Assembly: GCA_016350165.1 (NCBI GenBank)
Contig: CP066225.1
Span: 4,464,001 to 4,528,000, forward strand
DNA length: 64,000 nucleotides
From: Planctomycetota bacterium
GTDB lineage: Bacteria; Planctomycetota; Phycisphaerae; Phycisphaerales; Phycisphaeraceae
Reading direction: 5' to 3'
Shown: piece after piece, positions 1 to 8,730 of the stretch
How the letters are laid out: each line of letters opens with the position of its first letter
Position numbering within the stretch: position 1 is the stretch's first letter
The notes under the pieces: model-generated
Told to the model about the DNA's origin: nothing
What the model saw: only the letters and a program-made list of their open reading frames with translations
Database searches by the model: none
Translations under genes and position numbers: made by a program

Positions 1-6
1 CAGCTC

Positions 7-1047
7 ATGTCGTTAGATACAGGCAGTACAACTGAGGTGCGCATTCAGCGCAGCTTGGAAAACAGCTTAGGCCCGATTTTGGGACAAGCACTGCAAGAAA
101 AAAATGTGGTTGAAATCTACCGCAGTTCCAACGGATCAATCTGGATCGAAAGATTGGGTTGCAATCCAGAATGTGTTGGCAACATGGCGGATCAGGATGC
201 AGCGAGTGTGGTTTCACTGGTAGCGTCTGTGATGGGAAGAGGCGTACATGCTGATTCTCCTTCGATTTCAGGAACACTGCCTGGTTCGGGTGACCGATTC
301 CAAGGATTGATGCCTCCGGTTACTTCATCTCCAGTATTTGTAATCCGTAAAAGAGCGCATGTTGTATTTACACTTGACGATTATGTCGAGAGTGGCACGT
401 TGGATGAGGTATGGGGCGCGTATCTCAAGAGTGCAGTGCGTGAGAGAAAGAACATTTTGGTTGTTGGTGGTACGGGTTCGGGTAAAACGACTTTAGTAAA
501 TGCACTTCTAAGAGAGCTGGCGAATGACTCTTGCCGTGTGGTTTTGTTGGAAGACACGCGTGAGCTTCAATGCCCGGCTGAGGATACAGAATCATTACTT
601 ACGAAGGAAAGTGAGCCACGCGTTTCGATGCAACAGTTGGTGCGTATTACATTGCGCATGCGACCTGATCGAATCGTGATGGGTGAAGTGCGCGGTCCTG
701 AGGCGCTTGATTTATTAAAAGCGTTTAATACAGGGCATCCAGGTGGTATATCAACACTGCATGCGAACTCTGCGACAGATGCTATTCATCGAATAGAGGA
801 TTTAGTGGGTGAAGCATTAGCAGGCGAGGGCGGTGTTGGTCAGGTGCCAAAACGAGCTATTGGATCGGCGATTGATTTGGTTGCGTTTATTGAACGTGAT
901 CGATCCTCGCCATCAGGAAGGCGGGTTAAGGAACTCGTCGAGGTGTGCGGTTGGACAGAGCAAGACGGTTATGACTTGCAGTCCTGCGTGACCGAAGAAA
1001 TGTTTAACCAAGAAATGTGTGAGGTGCAATATGAGCCCCAGACTTAA
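7..1047 (+). CDS. trbB: TrbB/VirB11-type conjugal transfer ATPase
   Basis: Hexameric secretion ATPase of a P-type (Trb) type IV secretion system, expected on the cytoplasmic face of the inner membrane to power pilus assembly or substrate transfer. The 346-residue product has a Walker A GGTGSGKT at about residues 154-161, a downstream acidic LLEDTREL segment, and the VirB11-family Walker B/His region (GEVRGPEALDLL followed by GGISTLHANSA). The N-terminal part (LGPILGQALQEKNVVEI) matches the usual TrbB beginning, preceded by about 20 extra residues. The ATG lies six bases from the window edge, so the start may lie further upstream. First gene of the visible trb operon; its 3' end overlaps trbC. 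Family assignment is confident; exact start is not. Confidence 0.9.
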   Translation: MSLDTGSTTEVRIQRSLENSLGPILGQALQEKNVVEIYRSSNGSIWIERLGCNPECVGNMADQDAASVVSLVASVMGRGVHADSPSISGTLPGSGDRFQGLMPPVTSSPVFVIRKRAHVVFTLDDYVESGTLDEVWGAYLKSAVRERKNILVVGGTGSGKTTLVNALLRELANDSCRVVLLEDTRELQCPAEDTESLLTKESEPRVSMQQLVRITLRMRPDRIVMGEVRGPEALDLLKAFNTGHPGGISTLHANSATDAIHRIEDLVGEALAGEGGVGQVPKRAIGSAIDLVAFIERDRSSPSGRRVKELVEVCGWTEQDGYDLQSCVTEEMFNQEMCEVQYEPQT

Positions 1048-1513
1048 AAAGATTTTGTGTGTGTTGGGTGTGTTTGGCTTTATGTTTGTGATTTGTCAGC
1101 CTGCTTTGGCTGGTAACAGCACGGGTATGCCATGGGAAGACAATATGGAAACGATCCAGAACTTCTTTACTGGGCCGTTTGCTAAGGTTGCAGGTGTGAT
1201 CGCGATAGTTGTGTTGGGCGTTTCTTTTGCTATGGCAGAAGGAAGTGGCGGCACGCGTCGTTTAATTGGTGTATTTTTTGGTCTTGCAATTGCATTTTCA
1301 GCAGTTAGCTGGGGCTTGGATTTCTTAGGATTCAAGGATTCAGGTTTGGCTGATGTTGATCAGGATCAGAAGACGGAATTGAATGCACAAGTCGATCAGC
1401 AAGGTGATCAGACTAAGGATCAAGTGAAGGAACAGCCTAAGCTTGAAGTTAGTAAAGAAAAGCCTGCATATATGGATCGTGTACTGCATCGATCAAACAG
1501 CGTTAAGAAATGA
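1031..1513 (+). CDS. trbC: TrbC/VirB2-like pilin
   Basis: Predicted major pilin subunit of the type IV secretion apparatus. The 160-residue product from the ATG at 1031 has a signal peptide ending near CQPALAG, then two hydrophobic helices (around VAGVIAIVVLGVSFAMAEG and LIGVFFGLAIAFSAVSWGL) separated by a short basic loop GGTRR, the TrbC/VirB2 layout. The C-terminal ~45 residues are hydrophilic and Gln/Lys/Asp-rich, longer than in typical pilins and possibly trimmed. A GTG at 1019 would add four residues, but the ATG fits the signal peptide better. It overlaps trbB and meets trbD through an ATGA overlap at 1510-1513, so translation is probably coupled. Confidence 0.8.
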   Translation: MSPRLKKILCVLGVFGFMFVICQPALAGNSTGMPWEDNMETIQNFFTGPFAKVAGVIAIVVLGVSFAMAEGSGGTRRLIGVFFGLAIAFSAVSWGLDFLGFKDSGLADVDQDQKTELNAQVDQQGDQTKDQVKEQPKLEVSKEKPAYMDRVLHRSNSVKK

Positions 1514-1788
1514 GTTTGGTCATGGAAAATGATGTACCTGAAAAATATTACGCACCCGTTCATCAATCGTTGATACAGCCGGTGATGATTGCTGGCGTTC
1601 CCAGACAGTTTGCGTTCATAAACTGGACGACGGCGTTGGCAGTTTCATTTGGAATGCACATGCCTTGGATTGGCTTACCGCTTGGATTGGTATTGCACAT
1701 TGTCGTTGCACGTATCACGAAGAACGATGTTGATTGGATGAATATATTGATGCGATATTTGCGTCAGCCAACACGTTTGGAAACGTGA
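1510..1788 (+). CDS. trbD: TrbD/VirB3-like inner-membrane protein
   Basis: Small inner-membrane component of the type IV secretion channel that works with the VirB4 ATPase. The 92-residue product has the TrbD/VirB3 pattern: a short polar N-terminus with the APVHQSLIQPVMIAGVPR segment, then one hydrophobic hairpin (TTALAVSFGM...WIGLPLGLVLHIVVARI), and a short C-terminus ending near WMNILMRYLRQP. It begins inside an ATGA overlap with trbC. Position between the pilin and the VirB4 homologue is the canonical trb order and supports the call. Confidence 0.85.
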   Translation: MSLVMENDVPEKYYAPVHQSLIQPVMIAGVPRQFAFINWTTALAVSFGMHMPWIGLPLGLVLHIVVARITKNDVDWMNILMRYLRQPTRLET

Positions 1789-1808
1789 ATAAAGAAGCGG
1801 AGCAGATA

Positions 1809-4310
1809 ATGTTTGACCTGCGTCCATATCAGAAAAAGCAGAAGATTCTAGCAGATTGGATTCCGTGGGGTGTGATGCTAGATGAGCAAACGATCGTGAA
1901 TAAAGATGGCAGTTATATGACGGTCATCGAGTTCAAGGGGCCGGATGGCGGAAGTGAGACAGCGAGTATGCTGACAAATTTCCGTGAACAATTCAACAAT
2001 ATATTCCAGCGGTTTGGTGATCGTTGGTGTGTGCAAGTTGAAGCGAATCGTCATGCATATAAGCCTGAGATACATCCGATGCCAAAGGATGCGCCAAGAG
2101 CGGCGAAGTATATTGAAGAAGATCGGCTTGGTATGTTTGGTAATGGTCAATACTTTATCACGAGTTGCTATTTGATATTGACGTATTTGCCGCCTGAGGA
2201 TAGCCATCGTAAGGTTGCAGATCTATTCATTGAATACCCTGAAGGGCAGGAAAGGCCGAATCCACAGTATCCACCTTTTGCGACATATCAGAAGGTGATC
2301 GGTGAGACGGTGAGCTTGCTTGGTGGGGTTGTCAAAGAAGTAAATGTACTGAAAAATGAGGACCTATTGTCTTTCTTGCACAGTACTGTTAGTTCTAGAA
2401 CGCATCGTGTTGCTGTTCCGGATTGTCCGATTGACATCGCTGAGAAGATGACGGATTCACCTTTGGATATTGGGTTGGGATTGCGTTTAGGTGGTCATCA
2501 TGTTTCGATGATTGGCGTGCGTAATTGGGTGAATGTGACCGAACCTAATATGTTAGATTCGTTGTTTATGTTGCCTTTTGAGTTTCGATGGTGCATTCGA
2601 TTTTTGCCGATGTCGAGACAGATGGCTCATAGTCATGTTACGAAGCTGAAACGCCATTGGTTCAGTAAGCGTAAGAATTTGTTTACGCTAATGAAGGAAA
2701 TGGCGTCTAAGGAAGAGAGTCAGTTAGAAGATCCAGATGCAAGAGTTAAGGCGGATGATGCTGACCATGCATTGGCAATGATTGGTAGTGATGATGCGAG
2801 CTTTGGTTATACGACAATGTCATTCTGTGTGTGGGATGTGACGAGCGAAGCTGCGGAATCTAAGGCTAATGTATTGCGGGAGGCGACTGATCGAAGTGGT
2901 TGGATTACACAGATTGAATCAACGAATGCGTTTGAAGCATGGTTGGGTACGATACCAGGTCATGCTTATGCGAATGTGCGTCGTCCGATTACTAGTTCGC
3001 ATAATTTCTGTGATGTTTCGCCGTTGATGCATCAGTGTGCTGGTGAGAGATGGTGTGACCACTTGAATGCGCCTGCTCTGATGCAGTGTGCAACAGGTGC
3101 GTCTACTACACCTTATTGGTTGAATATCTTTCCTTGTGGAACTGATGTTGGACATACGATGATTGCTGGGCCTACAGGTGCAGGTAAATCAACATTGCTT
3201 AATTTGATGGCTGCTCAGTGGATGCGTTATGAAGGTGCGCAGGTTTACATCTTTGATAAAGGTGGATCGGCACGTGTGATGACGTATGCAATGAATGGAC
3301 AGTTTTACGACTTAGGTGAAAAAGAATCGGCGCTGCAGTTACAGCCATTGCGTGAGCTTGATTCGAAGTTGGATCGTACGCGTGCGTTTCAATGGGTGAT
3401 TGATGTGCTTACACGTGAAAATGTTCCACTGAGTGTGTCGGATAAAGAGCATATATTGGAGAAAATTGATCAGCTTTCATCACGGCCACAGGATGAGCGA
3501 ACGATAAGTTTGTTGATTGCATATCTTCAGTTCCCACATCTTAAACAAGGGCTATATAACTACTCATCTGAGGGTGCTTATGGTCATTTGTTTGATGGCG
3601 ATTGTGATCCTTTGGGTAGTAATCGTTGGCAGGCATTTGAGCTTGAAGGTGTGTATCGAATGGGTTTGGCTTTGCCTGGTGTGCTGTCTTATTTATTTAA
3701 TCGATTGGAAGATCGGTTTGCGTCGGCGCGTGACGTTGATGCTGGTGTTGATAAGAATGGTTCGCCAATTACAAAGCCAACGTTATTGATACTAGATGAA
3801 GCGTGGTTGTTTATTGATAACGATATGTTTAGAGGGCAGATTCGTGATTGGCTGAAGACGTTGCGTAAAAGAAATGTTGCGGTGGTTTTTGCGACACAAT
3901 CACTTGCTGATATTGAAGCGTCGCCGATTGCTGCGACTATTTTGGAAAGTTGCCAAACACGTATTTTGCTGCCGAATCCAACGGCGGCTGAAAAGCATAT
4001 GCGACGTTTGTATGAAGAATTGCTTGGCTTGAATGTTGAAGAGATGGATAAATTGAGCGTTGCTGTTGCTAAGCATAATTATTATGTGATTTCAGATGTT
4101 GGCCGCAGAATGGTGAGTTTGTCGCTTTCAAAGAAACAACTGGAATTTGTGGGTGCATCACAACCAGCCAGGCAGCGAATGGCTGAAGATATTTTTGGTG
4201 ATCATCCTGATGATTTTTTTGAGTATTACCTGGAGGCAGTCAAGCGAGAGCGTGCTCTTGAAGTGGCTGAGGAAGAAGCAAAAAACTCAATGTTTAAGAA
4301 AGGAGCATAA
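1809..4310 (+). CDS. trbE: TrbE/VirB4-family secretion ATPase
   Basis: Large cytoplasmic ATPase that drives substrate export and pilin handling in type IV secretion. A start at 1809 gives 833 residues beginning MFDLRPYQKKQKILADWIPW, the form in which TrbE proteins usually begin, and it has a GGAG-like ribosome site just upstream. An upstream ATG at 1734 would overlap trbD by 55 bases and add an atypical leader. Walker A GPTGAGKST lies near residues 454-462, and Walker B LLILDEAWLF near 657. The stop codon overlaps the next ATG (TAATG) at 4308-4312. Length and motif spacing are normal for the family. Confidence 0.9.
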   Translation: MFDLRPYQKKQKILADWIPWGVMLDEQTIVNKDGSYMTVIEFKGPDGGSETASMLTNFREQFNNIFQRFGDRWCVQVEANRHAYKPEIHPMPKDAPRAAKYIEEDRLGMFGNGQYFITSCYLILTYLPPEDSHRKVADLFIEYPEGQERPNPQYPPFATYQKVIGETVSLLGGVVKEVNVLKNEDLLSFLHSTVSSRTHRVAVPDCPIDIAEKMTDSPLDIGLGLRLGGHHVSMIGVRNWVNVTEPNMLDSLFMLPFEFRWCIRFLPMSRQMAHSHVTKLKRHWFSKRKNLFTLMKEMASKEESQLEDPDARVKADDADHALAMIGSDDASFGYTTMSFCVWDVTSEAAESKANVLREATDRSGWITQIESTNAFEAWLGTIPGHAYANVRRPITSSHNFCDVSPLMHQCAGERWCDHLNAPALMQCATGASTTPYWLNIFPCGTDVGHTMIAGPTGAGKSTLLNLMAAQWMRYEGAQVYIFDKGGSARVMTYAMNGQFYDLGEKESALQLQPLRELDSKLDRTRAFQWVIDVLTRENVPLSVSDKEHILEKIDQLSSRPQDERTISLLIAYLQFPHLKQGLYNYSSEGAYGHLFDGDCDPLGSNRWQAFELEGVYRMGLALPGVLSYLFNRLEDRFASARDVDAGVDKNGSPITKPTLLILDEAWLFIDNDMFRGQIRDWLKTLRKRNVAVVFATQSLADIEASPIAATILESCQTRILLPNPTAAEKHMRRLYEELLGLNVEEMDKLSVAVAKHNYYVISDVGRRMVSLSLSKKQLEFVGASQPARQRMAEDIFGDHPDDFFEYYLEAVKRERALEVAEEEAKNSMFKKGA

Positions 4311-5005
4311 TGATGTGGCAAAGATCAAGTGTGTTAAAAGTTGCTGCGATTGCTCTGGCAGTATCGGTAACAAATGGAACAACAGTGAAAGTTTATGGTC
4401 AGATGATTTCGCCGATCATACATGACCCGACGAATGGTATTCAGTTGATTGAGTCTGTGCGAGAGTCTGTGCAAAAAGCTGTCAAGATGGTTCAGCAGAT
4501 TGACCAGTTGACAAGGCAGTTAAAGAGTTTGGCGCATTTGAGAATGCCCGGGGTTGGGGAAGGTTTTGGTGATGTGAATTCTGCTTTGAACAAAGTGAAA
4601 TCACAGGCTGGAGATCTGGGTAAGTATCCAACTGAATTTAGCGGCGCGCTAACAAATGCTCAAATGGTTGAGATGGATCAACTAGCGTCGAAAGCGGTGC
4701 GTGATTTTGCTGAGAAAGTAAAAGATGCAGCAGGTCAAATCGAACAAGATAGACAAGCTGTATCTGATCGAATTCAAGACATAATCAGTGCAAGCAATGC
4801 TGCGGATGGCGAAAAATCGGGATTGCAAGCACATAATCATCTTCTGTCAGTTTTAGCTGTTGAACAAAGTAAGTTAGGAGCGATTCGATCATTGCGATCA
4901 CGATTGGCAGAAGAAATACGCGCTAGGGAACAGTCACGGCAGGCGTTGATTCAGAAGTATAACGAGCAGGCTGTTGAATCAACGAAGGCTTTGAGTGGAG
5001 AGTGA
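4310..5005 (+). CDS. trbJ: TrbJ/VirB5-like periplasmic protein, copy 1
   Basis: Probable secreted minor pilus / assembly protein. The 231-residue product has a signal-like N-terminus (LKVAAIALAVSVTNG), then the TrbJ hallmark of a DPTN motif (IIHDPTNGIQLIESV) followed by long Gln-rich, coiled-coil-prone helices. An AAGGAG ribosome site sits inside the end of trbE, and a second ATG follows at 4313. A second protein with the same architecture follows immediately, so this is one of a TrbJ-like pair. Sequence conservation in this family is low; the call rests on the N-terminal motif, the coiled coils and the operon position. Confidence 0.7.
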   Translation: MMWQRSSVLKVAAIALAVSVTNGTTVKVYGQMISPIIHDPTNGIQLIESVRESVQKAVKMVQQIDQLTRQLKSLAHLRMPGVGEGFGDVNSALNKVKSQAGDLGKYPTEFSGALTNAQMVEMDQLASKAVRDFAEKVKDAAGQIEQDRQAVSDRIQDIISASNAADGEKSGLQAHNHLLSVLAVEQSKLGAIRSLRSRLAEEIRAREQSRQALIQKYNEQAVESTKALSGE

Positions 5006-5051
5006 TTTAGGTAAGTGTCAGAAGTGAGATGTTGAACAGAAAGGCTTAGTC

Positions 5052-5732
5052 ATGAAAAAGCAAATTGCAAATATGGTCATTATTGGTGTGACATCGTTTG
5101 GGGCTTTGATGTTTGTGCCACGGGTTCAAGCTCAGTCACCTGTGATTGATCCGATTAACCTGACTCAAAATATTGTTTTAGTTACGCAAAAAATAGAAGA
5201 GTTAGTGAAGATTGGTCAACAAATCAAAATGTATGAGGAACAGATTAAGAGCTGGTCATTTTCTGATGTGTTCAATACTTTGAAGAGAATGGGATCATTA
5301 GGTGATCAGATTGATTTTAATTCTGAGCGTCTAGATGGGGTATTAGATGCTTTGCCTGATGAATGGAAAAGTGTTGATTTGGAAGAACTGAAAAAATTCA
5401 GAGAAGATCGCTTGGAAGCAAATCGCGAACGTACGAAAGAATTGCTTAAGACGCAAGAAATTGTCGCGGACAATGCTTCGAAGGTTAAAGGACAGATTGA
5501 AGGGTATGTCGGTAAATCGAATGGTGCGTCAGGTGCTTTGTCCGCGATTCAAGCAGGTAATGAGATGTTAGCTACAACGATATCACAGATACAGGATATG
5601 CAGGCGCTTGAGATTGCTAATCTACAAATGGAGATTGAGAAGACAGCTGAGAAGCAATCTAAAGAAGCATGGGATCAAGCATATGGGAAAGTTAATGCTG
5701 AGTCTCAAGACATGCTTACAGGTGAAAAGTAG
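5052..5732 (+). CDS. TrbJ/VirB5-like periplasmic protein, copy 2
   Basis: Second TrbJ-like protein, 226 residues. It has a signal peptide cut near VPRVQAQ, then PVIDPINLTQNIVLVTQKIEEL, which corresponds to the DPxNlxQN motif of TrbJ, and long charged coiled-coil helices to the C-terminus. It resembles the preceding gene in layout but is clearly diverged from it. One copy may serve as pilus-tip adhesin and the other as the periplasmic assembly factor, or the pair may form a heteromer; this is inference. Gap to the previous gene is 46 bases, so it is in the same operon. Confidence 0.65.
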   Translation: MKKQIANMVIIGVTSFGALMFVPRVQAQSPVIDPINLTQNIVLVTQKIEELVKIGQQIKMYEEQIKSWSFSDVFNTLKRMGSLGDQIDFNSERLDGVLDALPDEWKSVDLEELKKFREDRLEANRERTKELLKTQEIVADNASKVKGQIEGYVGKSNGASGALSAIQAGNEMLATTISQIQDMQALEIANLQMEIEKTAEKQSKEAWDQAYGKVNAESQDMLTGEK

Positions 5733-5804
5733 CTGAAGTGCGTATGAAAATTTGAAATTGAAATATATAGGTTACATGCCTGGGAAGATAAGAAAGGGTG
5801 AACC

Positions 5805-6848
5805 ATGTTGTATCTACTCGCCCAAAATTCAGATATTGGTAGTCTCATTACTGACTTTTACAATGCAATTGAGAAAGCTATCAATAACGGCTCAGAATCA
5901 TTGTTAGGTGATGTAACCTATGTATTCAATTTCCTTCTTGTTTTGACAATTGTTTGGACCGGGATTATGTGGGCGATTAGTGAGAGTCCTATTGCACCGT
6001 CGATAATCAGAAGGCTTGCATTTATTAGTATTTTGGTTTTCTTCATGAATAATTGGGTTGATTGCGTTGAGGCGGTGCGTGGGACGTTTGAATCATTTGG
6101 ATTACGTGTTGATAGTGATAATTCAAATTTGGTCGCACAATTGTTTAACGAGCCGGGGAAGATCATGGGGTATGGTGCAAAGGCGGCACAGCCGATCTTA
6201 GAGCACATTAATATGGTTGGGTTCTCACAAACACATACTCAGCTGATGCTAGCATTTACATATTTTGTGATGCTTGGATTCTGGGCTGCGTTATGTTTTA
6301 TGGTGCTATTGAATTTGGTGATATTTAAGATCGGTGGGGTGATTGCGTACGTACTTTTGCCGTTCGCGATGTTTGATAAGACAGCATTTTTAGCGGAAAG
6401 ACCAATTTCATGGGTATTTTCAGCTGGTACACGGATCATGGCATATGCGATGACGCTTGGGATTTCGATTTCATACATGCAAAATAATGTCAGCGAACTG
6501 GACCCGAATACGATGCAGATTGGTCAGGCGATTGAATTGCTGATTATCTCTGCACTATTAGGCGTGTTTGTTATTTTTTGCGGTAAGATTGCGTCGCATA
6601 TTGGTGGTGGTATTGCATCACTAGGATTGCATGATGCGTCATCGTCAAAGGTTTCTGGGCAAACAAAAGAAATACACACAAAAACAGTCGTAAACCATGC
6701 TGGTTCAACGACGACTGCTCAAACCAGAGCTTTGCTGGAGAATACTGCAGATGATGTGAAAACACATATCAGTAAACAAAGAGCAGCCAATAATCGCTAC
6801 GAACGTCAGCGTGAGATGGCAGCAGCGGCACGCTATCGGCATGTTTAA
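5805..6848 (+). CDS. trbL: TrbL/VirB6-like polytopic membrane protein
   Basis: Predicted inner-membrane channel component of the type IV secretion system. The 347-residue product has a short amphipathic N-terminus and about six hydrophobic segments (for example VFNFLLVLTIVWTGIMWAI, LAFISILVFFMNNW, LMLAFTYFVMLGFWAALCFMVLLNLVIF and LLIISALLGVFVIFCGKIA), the topology of TrbL/VirB6. The polar C-terminal tail from about residue 270 is Thr/Arg-rich. Position between the TrbJ-like genes and trbF matches the usual trb order. Family-level call is good; there is no catalytic motif to check. Confidence 0.8.
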   Translation: MLYLLAQNSDIGSLITDFYNAIEKAINNGSESLLGDVTYVFNFLLVLTIVWTGIMWAISESPIAPSIIRRLAFISILVFFMNNWVDCVEAVRGTFESFGLRVDSDNSNLVAQLFNEPGKIMGYGAKAAQPILEHINMVGFSQTHTQLMLAFTYFVMLGFWAALCFMVLLNLVIFKIGGVIAYVLLPFAMFDKTAFLAERPISWVFSAGTRIMAYAMTLGISISYMQNNVSELDPNTMQIGQAIELLIISALLGVFVIFCGKIASHIGGGIASLGLHDASSSKVSGQTKEIHTKTVVNHAGSTTTAQTRALLENTADDVKTHISKQRAANNRYERQREMAAAARYRHV

Positions 6849-6899
6849 AAGCTTTGTAATACCTGAATTTCTAATCAGTATCTAAGAACGAGGAATATC

Positions 6900-7628
6900 A
6901 TGGATAAGACAACCCAGAGCTACGGCACGAATGATGCACCAGCAGATCTTGATACTCCGTTTGCAAAAGCGAAGGCAGCTTGGGATCAAAGGCTTGGATT
7001 AGCTTTATCAAATAATCGTTTGCTGAGATGGGTCGCTTTATGCTCTGTTTCACTGTGTGGTCTGTTAGTTATTGGTTTGATCTATGTCAGCAGTTACAAG
7101 CAGGTTGAAATGTTTGTTGTTGAGGTAGATGCAGATCGGGCACAGGCTATTGGTGTTGAATTGTCAGGAAGAAGTTATACGCCTGACAGTTCAGCGACAG
7201 GATACTTTGTTGCTGAGGCTGTGAAGTTAGCCCGTTCACGTCCTACAGACAAGGTTGTGTTGGCAGAGAATTGGAAGCGGCTGTATAAGTTTATTCGAGG
7301 CGATGCGAAGCCAAGGATGAATGATTACGCCAGACAGGCAAATGGAATTAGAGAAAAGGATACTGCGAGACAGGTTGAAGTTGAATCAGTTTTGCAGCGA
7401 AGTGATGATACTTATCAGGTTCGATGGAAAGAAAAGACTTATAAATCAGGCAAACTTGCAGGCCAAGATAATTGGACAGGGCTATTTACCGTCGTACATA
7501 AACCACCAAAAGATAAGAAGGCAATTCTGGATAATCCAGTTGGTCTTTATATCACTAATTTTGAGTGGGGTCGTGACTTTGCGACACCAGTCGCAACTCT
7601 TCAAAACAACAAAAACGTAAGGGGTTAA
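6900..7628 (+). CDS. trbF: TrbF/VirB8-like inner-membrane protein
   Basis: Bitopic assembly factor of the type IV secretion inner-membrane complex. The 242-residue product has an N-terminal cytoplasmic region with the FAKAKAAWDQRLGLAL segment typical of TrbF, a single transmembrane helix (VALCSVSLCGLLVIGLIYV) and a periplasmic VirB8-type domain (NTF2-like fold expected) ending with NPVGLYITNFEWGRDF, a well-conserved VirB8/TrbF signature. The start has a GAGGAA ribosome site. It is followed after two bases by trbG. Confidence 0.85.
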   Translation: MDKTTQSYGTNDAPADLDTPFAKAKAAWDQRLGLALSNNRLLRWVALCSVSLCGLLVIGLIYVSSYKQVEMFVVEVDADRAQAIGVELSGRSYTPDSSATGYFVAEAVKLARSRPTDKVVLAENWKRLYKFIRGDAKPRMNDYARQANGIREKDTARQVEVESVLQRSDDTYQVRWKEKTYKSGKLAGQDNWTGLFTVVHKPPKDKKAILDNPVGLYITNFEWGRDFATPVATLQNNKNVRG

Positions 7629-7630
7629 TC

Positions 7631-8716
7631 ATGCGTCATCGTATTACCCTCCCGACATTAGTCGTTATATCGACTCTCATATTAATCTCAGGATGTAAAA
7701 CTGAGAATGTACAAGCGAAGAAGGAATTAACACGTCAGAGCAGGCCAGATTTAGAAAGGGTTATCGAACTAGAAGTAGCAAGACGTGTTACAGATAAAAA
7801 TTCAACCAGAGAGGCAATGCCAGAAATCACATTGCCTGCACCGCAATTGGTTCCGTTACCTGAAACGCTCGCGAAAGCAGGTATGAGCCAAGGGCCATCG
7901 GGCACTGGATTGAATGACATGCTACAGGATTTGGGTGTTGCTAATAAGGAAGCAACACGTAGTCCGGCTCCAGATGGTTTTGTCAATGCAATTCAGTACT
8001 ACGATTACGCGCCAGGTGTGCGCTATAACGTCGTTGGCGCAGTTGGATATGTGACTGCAATTGAATTAGAGCGTGGTGAAGAAATTGTGTCGTGGAGTGC
8101 AGGTAATACACAAGACTTTACGACTGAAACGACAACATCCGGTGCTGGTGAATCTATGAAGCAATTGCTTTTGGTGAAACCAACTAAGCCACATACTACG
8201 ACAAATTTCGTCGTTACAACGACACGTCGAGTGTATTTTATCGATATGTATGCAAACAGTTCACCTAATTATCAATCGGCGATTGCATGGAATTATCCCC
8301 TCGCGCGATTGGTGCAGAAAATGAAGCGATCTGAAGGACGAGGTTATGAAAACAGTAGTGTAGTATCGAATAAATTTGATTTAGACAGATTGAATTTCGA
8401 TTACAAACTTTACTACCAAGAAAAAGGTAAGGATGGTAAGAAGAAAGATGCAGCAGCTCCATACTGGGCGCCGCTAAGAGTGTTTGATGATGGTGAAAAG
8501 ACATTTATTCAATTCCCAACATCAGCACGTTATATGGAATTACCTCCATTGTTTGTATTGCCTACGCCAGATAGTGAAGAAGCACAGGTCGTTAATTATC
8601 GCAAAGAAGGCAATTACTATGTCGTAGATAGATTGTTGGGTGTTGCGGAATTGCGTCTTGGTGAAGCTCCTCAGACTATCGTGAAGATTATTCGTGAACA
8701 GCAGATTCACTCATGA
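7631..8716 (+). CDS. trbG: TrbG/VirB9-like outer-membrane complex lipoprotein
   Basis: Predicted component of the outer-membrane core of the type IV secretion system, binding the VirB10 homologue. The 361-residue product begins with a lipoprotein signal peptide with lipobox LISGC, so it is probably outer-membrane anchored. The N-terminal VirB9 domain contains YDYAPGVRYNVVGAVGYVTAIELERGEEI, here quoted only as key parts (YAPG...YVTAIEL), and the C-terminal domain has PLRVFDDGEKTFIQFP followed by YYVVDRLLGVAELRLG, both strong VirB9/TrbG signatures. Lipidation is unusual for VirB9 but frequent for the VirB7 partner, so this protein may cover both roles. Confidence 0.88.
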   Translation: MRHRITLPTLVVISTLILISGCKTENVQAKKELTRQSRPDLERVIELEVARRVTDKNSTREAMPEITLPAPQLVPLPETLAKAGMSQGPSGTGLNDMLQDLGVANKEATRSPAPDGFVNAIQYYDYAPGVRYNVVGAVGYVTAIELERGEEIVSWSAGNTQDFTTETTTSGAGESMKQLLLVKPTKPHTTTNFVVTTTRRVYFIDMYANSSPNYQSAIAWNYPLARLVQKMKRSEGRGYENSSVVSNKFDLDRLNFDYKLYYQEKGKDGKKKDAAAPYWAPLRVFDDGEKTFIQFPTSARYMELPPLFVLPTPDSEEAQVVNYRKEGNYYVVDRLLGVAELRLGEAPQTIVKIIREQQIHS

Positions 8717-8730
8717 ATGAGGAGTAAATC